A program made the position numbers and the translations under genes. The notes beneath the pieces were generated by a model. The model was not told where the DNA came from, did no database searches, and saw only the letters and a program-made list of their open reading frames with translations. Below, piece after piece: positions 43,762-52,409 of a stretch of 64,000 nt of DNA; the stretch's first letter is position 1; each line of letters begins with the position of its first letter. The DNA comes from JABRWC01 sp039961675 (GTDB lineage Bacteria > Planctomycetota > Phycisphaerae > UBA1845 > Fen-1342), in contig JABRWC010000017.1 of assembly GCA_039961675.1 (NCBI GenBank), positions 1-64,000 of the forward strand, given 5' to 3'.

Positions 43762-44181
43762 TTATCCTGCGCCATGTGTCGCCGCGCGCTCCGCGCCGCA
43801 GTTCCAGCAGGCTGTGAATTGCGCTTCGATCCGCTCGCCGCAGCGGCCGCACGTCCACGGCGCGGGCCGGACCTGGAACGGCGTGCCGCATTCCGGGCAG
43901 CGCGGGCCGGGCGCGCCGGTGAGGTCGTACCCGCATCTCGGGCACGTCGAGGGGTACTGGTCAATTTCGCTTCGGCGGCAGTCGATGAGCCGGCTGGCGC
44001 GCTCGTGGTCGCACTCGTCGACGTGAATCTCCGGGCCCGCGACGGTGAACGGCACCTCGCCGACGGCGGCGGAGAGCGCGGCGCCCTCGATCACGGCGCG
44101 AATGCCTTCCTGCTCAAGCAGCCCGCGGAGCAACTCGGCCTCGCCGATGTCGCGAGCGATGTAGACCCGTCGGAGCGCCAT
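43762..44181 (-). CDS. DUF2007-type protein with tandem zinc ribbons
   Basis: A 139-residue protein. Residues 1-70 (VYIARDIGEAELLRGLLEQEGI, VGEVPFTVAGPEIHVDE) are a DUF2007-like putative signal-transducing domain. The rest has two zinc ribbons: CPRCGYDL-x-CPECG and CGRCGERI-x-CWNCG. It probably binds metal; no partner is known. It lies 39 bases upstream of the ABC ATPase gene on the same strand, so co-transcription is possible. Confidence 0.8.
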   Translation of the reverse strand: MALRRVYIARDIGEAELLRGLLEQEGIRAVIEGAALSAAVGEVPFTVAGPEIHVDECDHERASRLIDCRRSEIDQYPSTCPRCGYDLTGAPGPRCPECGTPFQVRPAPWTCGRCGERIEAQFTACWNCGAERAATHGAG

Positions 44182-44220
44182 GTTCGTCTCCTCGGCTCGA
44201 TTGATCCCGCCGGCGGTCGT

Positions 44221-44961
44221 TCAGGCTGTGGCTGCGTGCGGCGGCCGGGGCAGAGCGTTCATCCGGTCCGCGGCGATCAGTCCGTCGCGGAACTCGACCA
44301 CGCGCTTGCAGCGCGCGGCGACGCTCGGATCATGCGTCACCAGCACGATGGTCATCCCCGCGGCGTTCAGCTCGTCGAGCATCGCCAGCACGACCTGGCC
44401 GGTCTTGCTGTCCAGGTTGCCGGTCGGCTCGTCTGCCAGCAGCATCGCCGGGTCATTCGCCAGCGCGCGGGCGATCGCGACGCGCTGCTGCTGTCCGCCG
44501 GAAAGCTCCGACGGCCGGTGCGCCAGCCGCTCCGACAGACCGACGCGCTCGGCCAGCGACACGGCCCGGGCGCGGCGCTCGCGCGGCAAGATGGCCTGGT
44601 AGAACAGCGGCGTTTCCAGATTCTCCAGCACGGTCTGGGCGTGGATCAGGTTGAAGCTCTGGAAGATGAACCCGATCCGCCGGCCGCGGATCTCCGACAG
44701 CTCGTCGTCGTCGAGCTGCGATACGTCGCGGCCTTCGAGACGGTAGACGCCGCGCGTCGGCCGGTCGAGGCAGCCGAGGATGTTCATCAGCGTGCTCTTG
44801 CCGCTGCCGGAGGCGCCGACGATGGCGACGTACTCGCCGCGCTCGACGACGAGCGAGATTCCGGCCAGCGCGTGTACTTCGACTGCCGCGCCGGGCTTGC
44901 GGTAGATCTTGACCACGCCGTCGAGCTGGATGACCGGCGTGGGCGGCGTTGCCTCGTGCAT
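44221..44961 (-). CDS. ABC transporter ATPase, MacB/LolD type
   Basis: A 246-residue ATPase. It has Walker A GASGSGKST, Q-loop FQSFNLI, signature LSGGQQQRVAIARAL, Walker B LLADEPTGNLD and H-loop VTHD. GFIFQSFNLI and the EPTGNLDS string mark the MacB/LolD/FtsE group. ATG 44961 (MHEATPPTPVIQLDGV) is preferred to longer frames. The FtsX-like permease is not adjacent, so the partner is elsewhere in the genome. Confidence 0.92.
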   Translation of the reverse strand: MHEATPPTPVIQLDGVVKIYRKPGAAVEVHALAGISLVVERGEYVAIVGASGSGKSTLMNILGCLDRPTRGVYRLEGRDVSQLDDDELSEIRGRRIGFIFQSFNLIHAQTVLENLETPLFYQAILPRERRARAVSLAERVGLSERLAHRPSELSGGQQQRVAIARALANDPAMLLADEPTGNLDSKTGQVVLAMLDELNAAGMTIVLVTHDPSVAARCKRVVEFRDGLIAADRMNALPRPPHAATA

Positions 44962-45072
44962 GGACCGTGCTCCCGCGGACCCGCGCGATTGTAGTGGCTC
45001 AGACGCGGACGCACACGGGTGAGGTCGGCGCGCGGATTGCCGCGGAGACGGGCGGGACGCCCGCACCGCCTG

Positions 45073-46620
45073 TCAGCCGCGCGCGACGGCGCGCAGCTCG
45101 GCGCTCTCGCGCAGCAGCTCCAGTGCGGCGCGGATGTCGTCGCCGAACTCGCGGTCCGCTTCGGCGTGGGCGATGCGGCGACGTACAATCTCGCGTGCGT
45201 GCCGCGGACCGACGCCCGGGGCGAGCGGGTCGCGGTAATCCAAGGCCTGCGCGGCGCACATCATCTCGATCGCAAGCACGGTCTCGGCGCGGTCGATGAT
45301 CTCGTACAGCTTGAGCGCCGAGGTGCCGCCCATGCTCACGTGATCTTCCTGTCCGAGCGAGGTGGGGATCGAGTCCGTCGAGGCCGGCGACGCCAGCACC
45401 TTGCACTCGTTCACCAGCGCCGCCGCCGTGTACTGCGGCAGCATGAAGCCGCTGTTCAGGCCCGTGTCACGCATCAGCAGCTTGGGCAGGCCGTCCTCGC
45501 CGCTCAGCAGTAGGTAGATGCGACGCTCGGAGATGTTCGCCAACTCCGTGAGGGCGATCGCCAGGTAGTCCATGACCAGCGCCAGCGGCTCGCCGTGAAA
45601 CGCCCCGCCGGAGACGGCCTCGGCTGGGGCGGATTCATGCGGCGCGCCCGTCGGCCCGAACAGCAGCGGGTTGTCCGTGACGCTGTTGATCTCGCGTTCG
45701 ACGACGGTGCAGAAGTGATCGAGCGCGTCGCGGATCGCGCCGTGAACCTGCGGCGCGCAGCGGAGCGAGTACGGGTCCTGCACCTTGTCGCAATGCGCGT
45801 GCGCTTTGAGGATTTCGCTGCCCGCCATGTGCCGGCGGACGTTGGCCGCGACGACGGCCGCCCCCGGATGCGGGCGCAGCCCGTGCAGGCGCGGGTCCAT
45901 TGGCCGCACGCTGCCCTGAAGCCCCTCGAGCGACATGCACAGCACCAGGTCGGCCAGGTCGACCAAGCGGCGCGAACGCACACCGACGCTGGCCGCGTAT
46001 GCGGCCATGAACTGCGTGCCGTTGATCAGCGCCAACCCTTCCTTGGCGGCCAGGCGGGCGGGCGCCAGGCCGCATCGCGCAAGCACGTCGGCGCTCGGCT
46101 CGGGCACGCCGGCGTGCGGGCCGCACTGCACCCGCCCGCGCCCGATGAGCGGCAGGAACAGGTGCGCGAGCGGCGCGAGGTCGCCGCTGGCCCCGAGCGA
46201 GCCGCGCGTCGGCACGACCGGCAGCAGATCGGCGTTGAGCCACGCCGCGAGCTGCTCGACGATCATCGGCCGCACGCCGCTGTGGCCGGCCAGCAGCATG
46301 TGCAGTTTGAAGAGCAGCATCCAGCGGACGATCTCGGGCGGGACGGGCGGGCCGACGCCGACGGCGTGCGAGACGAGCAGGTTCTCCTGGAGCTGGTCGA
46401 CCTGCTCCGGCGCGATGCGTTTGTTCTTCAGGTGGCCGAAGCCGGTGTTGATGCCGTACACCGCCTCGCCGCGCTGCGCGATCTGCTCCACCCACGCGCG
46501 GCCGCGCTCGACGGCGCGCAGCGCCTCGGGCGCCAGCGCGACGCGCAGCGGCGACCCGAGCGCGGCGTCGAGCACTTCCCATGTCAGCGGGCCGGTCCCA
46601 AGCGTCAGCTCGATCGGCAT
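45073..46620 (-). CDS. hutH: Histidine ammonia-lyase
   Basis: Deaminates L-histidine to urocanate, the first step of histidine degradation. The 515-residue protein has the MIO-forming A144-S145-G146 in GSLGASGDLAP, VYGINTGFG at 54-62, FKLHMLLAGHSGVRP, a QDPYSLRC block and SVTDNPLLF. ATG 46620 overlaps the preceding stop by one base (TGATG). No hutU, hutI or hutG is in the window. Tyrosine ammonia-lyase relatives share the MIO, but the histidine type fits best. Confidence 0.93.
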   Translation of the reverse strand: MPIELTLGTGPLTWEVLDAALGSPLRVALAPEALRAVERGRAWVEQIAQRGEAVYGINTGFGHLKNKRIAPEQVDQLQENLLVSHAVGVGPPVPPEIVRWMLLFKLHMLLAGHSGVRPMIVEQLAAWLNADLLPVVPTRGSLGASGDLAPLAHLFLPLIGRGRVQCGPHAGVPEPSADVLARCGLAPARLAAKEGLALINGTQFMAAYAASVGVRSRRLVDLADLVLCMSLEGLQGSVRPMDPRLHGLRPHPGAAVVAANVRRHMAGSEILKAHAHCDKVQDPYSLRCAPQVHGAIRDALDHFCTVVEREINSVTDNPLLFGPTGAPHESAPAEAVSGGAFHGEPLALVMDYLAIALTELANISERRIYLLLSGEDGLPKLLMRDTGLNSGFMLPQYTAAALVNECKVLASPASTDSIPTSLGQEDHVSMGGTSALKLYEIIDRAETVLAIEMMCAAQALDYRDPLAPGVGPRHAREIVRRRIAHAEADREFGDDIRAALELLRESAELRAVARG

Positions 46621-49391
46621 CACGGCGCCCCCTGCGGTTGCTGTTCCCAGTCGGCCAAACGGGCTTCCGTTTCCTGGATGAAGGTCTCGAGGTCCGGCAG
46701 CCCGGCCGCGATCATGCGCGCGTCCACGAGCCGCCGCAGCTCGGCCCGGGCCATGCGCCGGTAGTAGTCGGCCGGCAGCGCGAGGTTCTCCAGCGGCAGC
46801 AGCTCGATCGCTCCCGTGGCCGTCGCCAGCCGGTACACCCCCCCGCCGTCTTCCGGTACCCGCGCGAAGTAGACCCAGGCGGGATCGCAACGCTCGTAGG
46901 GCATGGACTCGGGCACGAGCGCGGGGAACGGGTCGTCGCCCGGCAGCGCAACGCGCTGCGCGGACTCCGCGTCCGGGTCGAACGTCAGCAGTCCCTGGTC
47001 GGAGAAGAGATACACGGTCGTGCGACCGGCGCCGTCGCGGTGGGCTCGGACGAAGCAGCGCGGCGGGCGCTCCAGCCCGGCCGCTTCCGCCAGCCACGCG
47101 GACGACCAGAGCCGCTGTCGCTCTGGATCCACGATGGCTTCCGGGCCGCCCCGAAGGGCGACCTGCACGAGCCGTGGGTCGCCGGGGACGGGCTGGATCG
47201 AGCCGATCTCGGGCAGATCGGGATCGGCGGCGAACTGCCGATTCGCGCGCAGCTCCGCGCGAAGGAACTCGCTGGTCTCGCCCGCAGGCGGCGGCGCGGA
47301 TTCCGCCAGCTCCGCGAACCGGTCGAAGACCGGGCCGATGCAGCCGTCGAACACCGGAATGTCGGCTGTGGCGACGTTCATTCGCAGCGCCGCGCCGCGC
47401 CCCGGCGTGACTTCGATGAGCCGCCGCAACTCGTAGACCCACACACGCCCGCTCGTGCGCTGCCAGCCGACCCACGGCCAGGTGATCGGGCTTGGGAACC
47501 ACTCGCTCGGCGGCGCGGCGAGCGCTTCGAGCGCGCCGGAGGCGGAGTCGAACCGCAACAGCCGCCGGTCGCGGGCCAGGATCAGCCAATTGCCGTCCTG
47601 GTACTCGACCGCCAGCAGCGGAGTGCGCAGGGCGTCGTGCGCGGCCGCCGACGCCGGCGGCTTCTCGCGAAACCCGATCGTGCTTTCCAGCGCCGCGGCT
47701 TCCGCGCTTCCCTGGAGCGGGGCGAGCGCCATACGCGCGGCGGGCATGTCGCCGCCGGCCAACCGGCGGAGCGCCTCAATCTGAGCGACCCAGCGCTCGC
47801 GATCGACGGGGCGCGACTCCGCAGCGCGTTGGCGCGCGGCGAGAAACACGTCGTCCTGCGGCCGCTCCGCGACATACTCCAGCAGGGCCGTTGCGCGGGC
47901 GAACGGCAGCACCTCCTCGTCGCTGAAGTTCGGGAGCATGGCGTGCAGGTGCCGCCGAACGACCGCGTACGCATCGCCGTCGAGCGCGGTGAGCATCCAG
48001 GTCGCGTACTCGGCCAAGGCGACGTGTCCGCGCACGTTTACGGCGGTCAGCGCTTCGTCGAGCTTCGGTTCGTCGCGCAGGCGGTACAGGAACAATGCCA
48101 ACCGGGCCGCGACGGCGGGGTTGCGGATCAGGCTGCTGCTTTCGTCTGGGCGGGGCGGATGGCGGAGGATGTCGAGCGCGTGTTCGTACAGCCCGTCCAC
48201 GGCGAGCTGCGTGTCCCCGTTCACGAACGGCAGCCACGCATCCGTCTCGACGCGAATCCACTTGGCGACGCCCTGCTGAGACGTGCGCAGAATTCGGCTG
48301 CGCGGCTCGACCAGGCGGCAGCATTCCGAGCGAAGATCGAGGTCGTAGAGCATCCAGCCGCAAACCGCGAGCTGGTTGCCGGCGACGCGGTTCGTGTCGG
48401 CATCGGCGCCCAGTTCGCTCTGCATCTGGTTCCACAGCGCGGCGGCGGTCATCAGCGCATCGACGGTACGGTTGGCGGGTACGAGCACGCGCTGCACGCG
48501 CAGGTCGCGGTCATTGTGCGTCTCGAATCGTGGCTGGCTGCGCGACCCGGCGGGCTCGCTGTAGAGTTTCCATTCCAGCAGGAACGGCGCCTTGCCCGGC
48601 CCGCTTCGGTCCAGCATCGAGTCGCTGTTCCACTCGGCGCCGATCGGCCGCACGGAGTCTTCCTGGCCGCGGAGCGCCTCGAACGCCGCGGGCGCGTCGC
48701 CGGCCGTGTAGGCCAGGCGAGCGTGGAGAAGCTGCGGCCACTGCTCCTCGGGACCCGGACCGCCGGAAGCTTGAATGAGAGCGTACGCTTGCTCCGCGAG
48801 GCCCTGGGCGTACAACCGCAGCGCCCTCGCGAAGTCGGCGCCGCGCGGGGCGACATAGTCCGCCAGCTCCTCGATCTGGCTCATGAACAGCGGGGCGGTC
48901 TCGCGCGGGCCGTCGACGCTGAAGACGCTGAGCCGCGCGCCGCGCTGGTCGTCCCCCAGAAGTTGGCGCAGCTCCGACTCGCTTCGAACGCGGCGCGAGT
49001 TCACGTGCGTGATCAGGTCGCCGGGCGCAAGCCCCGTCGCCGGCGCAGCCCGGATCAGGAGGACGGCCCGATCCGGCGGGCGGATGTGCTCCAGGATGTA
49101 TCGCAGGCGGAAGCGGATCTCCGGATCGGTGGTGGTCGCGAGGTGGGTTTCGAGCGCGGGGGAAACCGCCGGTCCGAGGATCATGATCGCCCGGCTCGCG
49201 GTCTCCCGGCGCTTGTAGTCATCGTCCCCGAGCTGCGCGATGAGTGATTCCAGCGTCACGCCGTCGCGCGATTCGGCAATGGAACTTGCGGTGGCGGGAG
49301 CGCCGGGGGACTGGGCGAAGGCTCGCGGCGCGGCCGGCGGAAGGCACAGCGCTCCGACGCAGACCAGGATGAAGCGCGACAGTCCGTGCAT
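46620..49391 (-). CDS. Large secreted HEAT/PDZ-like and propeller protein, unknown function
   Basis: A 923-residue exported protein with signal peptide MHGLSRFILVCVGALCLPP. Residues ~45-115 (LESLIAQLGDDDYKRRETASR, PALETHLATTTDPEIRFRL) are HEAT-like helices. A PDZ-like stretch (ATGLAPGDLITHVNSRRV, residues ~120-165) follows, then a long helical TPR-like region and a C-terminal beta-propeller-like part with GNWLILARDRRLLRFD and VYLFSDQGLLTFDPD. Its stop overlaps hutH, so the genes are translationally coupled. The pairing with hutH has no obvious logic. Confidence 0.75.
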   Translation of the reverse strand: MHGLSRFILVCVGALCLPPAAPRAFAQSPGAPATASSIAESRDGVTLESLIAQLGDDDYKRRETASRAIMILGPAVSPALETHLATTTDPEIRFRLRYILEHIRPPDRAVLLIRAAPATGLAPGDLITHVNSRRVRSESELRQLLGDDQRGARLSVFSVDGPRETAPLFMSQIEELADYVAPRGADFARALRLYAQGLAEQAYALIQASGGPGPEEQWPQLLHARLAYTAGDAPAAFEALRGQEDSVRPIGAEWNSDSMLDRSGPGKAPFLLEWKLYSEPAGSRSQPRFETHNDRDLRVQRVLVPANRTVDALMTAAALWNQMQSELGADADTNRVAGNQLAVCGWMLYDLDLRSECCRLVEPRSRILRTSQQGVAKWIRVETDAWLPFVNGDTQLAVDGLYEHALDILRHPPRPDESSSLIRNPAVAARLALFLYRLRDEPKLDEALTAVNVRGHVALAEYATWMLTALDGDAYAVVRRHLHAMLPNFSDEEVLPFARATALLEYVAERPQDDVFLAARQRAAESRPVDRERWVAQIEALRRLAGGDMPAARMALAPLQGSAEAAALESTIGFREKPPASAAAHDALRTPLLAVEYQDGNWLILARDRRLLRFDSASGALEALAAPPSEWFPSPITWPWVGWQRTSGRVWVYELRRLIEVTPGRGAALRMNVATADIPVFDGCIGPVFDRFAELAESAPPPAGETSEFLRAELRANRQFAADPDLPEIGSIQPVPGDPRLVQVALRGGPEAIVDPERQRLWSSAWLAEAAGLERPPRCFVRAHRDGAGRTTVYLFSDQGLLTFDPDAESAQRVALPGDDPFPALVPESMPYERCDPAWVYFARVPEDGGGVYRLATATGAIELLPLENLALPADYYRRMARAELRRLVDARMIAAGLPDLETFIQETEARLADWEQQPQGAP

Positions 49392-49533
49392 CGGGGCGCG
49401 TCCTCGTTTCCGGTTCGATGCAGTCTATGATACGGGGCCGGTTCCGAAAACGGCCGGAGGCACGCTGGACGAGACGCGGGCTTGTCCGACCCGATCCGCC
49501 AACAACGGACGCGCGTCGCGGTGAGGCAACCCC

Positions 49534-50070
49534 ATGCAGGACCAAGTTGCGACAGTCTTCGGCGCCGGGCGCGCCGATCCGGAATCGACGCTCTACCGGC
49601 TCGCGTACGACGTGGGGCGCACGGTCGCGTCCTGCGGGTGGACGCTGTGCACCGGCGGCTACGGCGGGACGATGGAAGCCGCATCTCGCGGAGCGTTCGA
49701 GGCCGGTGGGCATACGATCGGCGTCACCTGTGAGGCGTTCGGCCGCGCCGGTCCGAACCCGTTCGTCCGTGCGGAAGTCCCAACGCCGGATCTGTTTACG
49801 CGGCTGGCGACGCTGATGCGGCTTGGTCTCGTGTACGTGGTGCTTCCGGGCGGAACGGGTACGCTTCTGGAGTTGGCGGCAGTCTGGGAGTTCACGAACA
49901 AGGGACTCACCGCGGCGCGGCCGATCGTTCTGGCGGGAGAGTTCTGGGCGCCCCTGGAGCGGCTGGTGCGAGCCGCGCAACCCGACGCTTGCGCCTTGCT
50001 CACAATTCCCGACGCGCAAGCGCTCCGCGGTCTGCTCTTGTCACTCGCCCAAACCAGCGTCGCCCGATGA
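49534..50070 (+). CDS. LOG-family phosphoribohydrolase-like protein
   Basis: A 178-residue Rossmann-like protein of the LOG/lysine-decarboxylase-like family, several members of which release nucleobases from nucleoside 5'-monophosphates. It has TGGYGGTMEAASRGAFEAGG and the signature LPGGTGTLLE with the catalytic Glu. Length fits the short type. ATG 49534 follows a weak GAGG. Its cell role is unknown. Confidence 0.88.
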   Translation: MQDQVATVFGAGRADPESTLYRLAYDVGRTVASCGWTLCTGGYGGTMEAASRGAFEAGGHTIGVTCEAFGRAGPNPFVRAEVPTPDLFTRLATLMRLGLVYVVLPGGTGTLLELAAVWEFTNKGLTAARPIVLAGEFWAPLERLVRAAQPDACALLTIPDAQALRGLLLSLAQTSVAR

Positions 50071-50299
50071 CATACACATGATTGCCGATGCCTCGATAGC
50101 TTGCGCGTGAGTTCCGGCCGGCGACAACGTATTGAGCGGTGCAGCGATTCGGCGCCGCGGCCGCGCGAGGCTGACGAAACGCCGTCAGAGTCGCTTGACG
50201 ACCTTCCGTCGCAGCCCATACCATTCGCCCCGACGCGTCGCTTGGTCCGTGGTACGGCGCATCTCGAGCTTGGCGCGGGGCAGAACCGTCGAGCACCAA

Positions 50300-51175
50300 A
50301 TGATCGTGGATTGCCATACGCAGGTCTGGGGCGCGAGTTCCCGCGGGGTTCCGTGTGTAACCGAGTGCGGCGGCGAGGACGTTCGGGCGGACATCAACCG
50401 CCACCTAGAAGCGGTCCACATGATCGACCGCGCGATCGTGCTGGCGTTCAAGAGCCGCTACCTCAACACGGAAATCTCGAACGAGTTCGTCTCCGACTAC
50501 GTGCGGCGGTTTTCGGCCAAGCTGGTTGGGTTCGCCGGGATCGATCCGACCGACTCTGACTGCCTGGATGAAATCCGCCGGGCGCAGGAAGCGCTCGGAC
50601 TGAAGGGCATCACGGTCTCGCCGGCGCTCCAGGATTTTCACCCCTCCGACACGCGCGCGATGCGCGTCTACGAGGAGTGCGCTCGGCGGCGGCTGCCGAT
50701 CGTTTTTCAGCAGAGCCACCGCAATGCGCTGGCGAAACTGGAATACGCGCGCCCGCTGATGCTCGACGCGATCGCGGCCGAGTTTCCCGAGCTGCGGATC
50801 ATCGTGGCGCACATGGGCTATCCGTGGGTGGACGAGACGGTCGTGCTGCTCGGCAAGCACCGGCACGTCTACGCTGACGTCTCCGGCCTGTTGCAGCGCC
50901 CGTGGCTGGGGTACAAGTCACTGCTGGCCGCATACGAGTACGGGGTGATGAACAAGCTGCTGTTCGGCAGCGACTTCCCGTATCGTTCGCCGGTCGCGTG
51001 CATCGAGGCGCTCTATTCCGTGAACCAGTTGAGCTACGGCACAAATCTGGTGACGATCCCGCGCGAACAGCTCCGCGGAATCGTGGAGCGCGACGCACTG
51101 TCGCTGCTCGGGCTGGCCGAGCGGCAGAACGGAAACGGCGTCTCGACCGTTGGCAACGCAGCCGACCATGACTGA
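50300..51175 (+). CDS. Amidohydrolase-2 family protein
   Basis: A 291-residue TIM-barrel protein of the metal-dependent amidohydrolase-related family. It has VDCHTQVWG (DxH near the start), FAGIDPTD, GLKGITVSPALQDFHPSD, a PIVFQQSH, IIVAHMGYPWVDE and LLFGSDFPYRSP with the metal/catalytic Asp. ATG 50300 is chosen because the family begins MIVDCH; the open frame extends back to 50132. Decarboxylases and hydrolases both occur in the family, so the reaction is not known. Confidence 0.87.
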   Translation: MIVDCHTQVWGASSRGVPCVTECGGEDVRADINRHLEAVHMIDRAIVLAFKSRYLNTEISNEFVSDYVRRFSAKLVGFAGIDPTDSDCLDEIRRAQEALGLKGITVSPALQDFHPSDTRAMRVYEECARRRLPIVFQQSHRNALAKLEYARPLMLDAIAAEFPELRIIVAHMGYPWVDETVVLLGKHRHVYADVSGLLQRPWLGYKSLLAAYEYGVMNKLLFGSDFPYRSPVACIEALYSVNQLSYGTNLVTIPREQLRGIVERDALSLLGLAERQNGNGVSTVGNAADHD

Positions 51176-51791
51176 TCGCTTGAGCTCGCGGCTCCAACGC
51201 CGGACGTCGAGGCGCGGGCGGTCGGCGTTCGGCGCGCCTGTACCGGGGTTGCTGCTCTTGGCGTTGTGCTGCGGGTGCAGGTCCGGGGTATCGCGCCTCG
51301 AGCTGGTCTCGTACAAGGACCCGTATTTCCCCGAGCGCTACTCGCTGGTTCTCGACGAATGCGCTTATGACGTAGACGCCGGCGGAGACTACCACATCGT
51401 CGGGCGTTCTTCGGACCAGCCCGATCCCGACGCGGGGCCGGTCGAGCAGCTCCTGCACGTGCACTTGTTCTGGCGCCCGCGGCCCGGAAAAACGCACGAC
51501 AACCCGACGTCCGTCGACGCGGTCATCCGCTACGTGATCGCCACGCACGGCGGACTGGCCGTGTACTCGGGCACGGGGTTCGTTTACCCGAAGCGCGACC
51601 GGATTTCGGACTGGGTGCGCGCATCGGTTGAGAACGCCCGGCTGCGACTGGTCGAGCAGCGCGGCGAGCCTCCCGATCTGCTCGGTGAAGCCCGCCTGAT
51701 GGGAACGCTGGCGGCGCGCGACGACGGCAACGCCGCCGTGAACCTCTTGCGCTCCATGGACCTGCTTACGGCGCCCCCCGCCCAGCCCTGA
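51168..51791 (+). CDS. Lipoprotein of unknown function
   Basis: A 207-residue probable lipoprotein. ATG 51168 overlaps the end of the amidohydrolase gene by eight bases. A basic n-region (LQRRTSRRGRS) leads to LLLLALCCGCRS with Cys near residue 37 as lipid site. The mature part has beta strands with many aromatic residues (YKDPYFPERYSLVLDE, HLFWRPRPGKTHDN). The family is not recognised. Confidence 0.7.
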   Translation: MTDRLSSRLQRRTSRRGRSAFGAPVPGLLLLALCCGCRSGVSRLELVSYKDPYFPERYSLVLDECAYDVDAGGDYHIVGRSSDQPDPDAGPVEQLLHVHLFWRPRPGKTHDNPTSVDAVIRYVIATHGGLAVYSGTGFVYPKRDRISDWVRASVENARLRLVEQRGEPPDLLGEARLMGTLAARDDGNAAVNLLRSMDLLTAPPAQP

Positions 51792-51795
51792 CGCC

Positions 51796-52146
51796 ATGCA
51801 GTTCGCGCTTCTCGAACACTCCACGGACCAGGGGACGCACTGGGACCTGCTCATCGAACAGCCAGGCGGAGAGACGCTTGCGACTTGGCGGCTGAGCACG
51901 GACCCGACGGCCGCGACCACGCCGATCCCTGCGCAGCGGATTCAGGACCATCGGCGAATCTACCTGACGTTCGAGGGGCCGCTCGCCGGTGGCCGCGGCG
52001 AGGTGCGGCGGCTCGACGCGGGCAAGGCCGAGTGGCTGGAACGCACGGCGGAGCGAACCGCGATGCGCCTCCACGGCGCCAAGCTGAACGGGGAGTTCGA
52101 GATCGCAGCGCGTGAGGGGCGGATGAGGTTTTCGCGCAGGGAATGA
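51796..52146 (+). CDS. Small protein like the LigD N-terminal (3'-phosphoesterase) domain
   Basis: A 116-residue protein starting four bases after the lipoprotein stop. Its core FALLEHSTDQGTHWDLLIE..ATWRL resembles the LigD N-terminal phosphoesterase domain (H-x-A/S-x-x-x-H-WD), which trims 3' ends during end joining, but most of that domain's C-terminal part is shortened. No Ku, polymerase or ligase domain is nearby. I call the fold, not the activity. Confidence 0.6.
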   Translation: MQFALLEHSTDQGTHWDLLIEQPGGETLATWRLSTDPTAATTPIPAQRIQDHRRIYLTFEGPLAGGRGEVRRLDAGKAEWLERTAERTAMRLHGAKLNGEFEIAAREGRMRFSRRE

Positions 52147-52409
52147 CGGGCGGATGTCCACGGCGTTCGCCAAGCGGCGCCCGCTCGACGAACGCCCAGC
52201 CCTGGACGTGGGAAGGGTCGGAGCCTACGGCGCGAGCCGTGGGAAAAGGAGCGCCTCGGAGCGCAGCCCCGGATGTGCTGCGGAAGAGCGTTGCCGAGCG
52301 TTGTTCCGCAACTGCGCCTTCCGCCGGGCCGTTCGTTTCGTTCCGTACGGCCGATGCGTTACACTCTGAATTGACAAGCGCATCCTGCCGCCGCAAGTGA
52401 GGATTCCGC

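Noticed and set aside
52154..52369. A 71-codon plus-strand frame in the gap before the carboxypeptidase
   Set aside because: No ribosome binding site and a composition like the neighbouring intergenic repeats.
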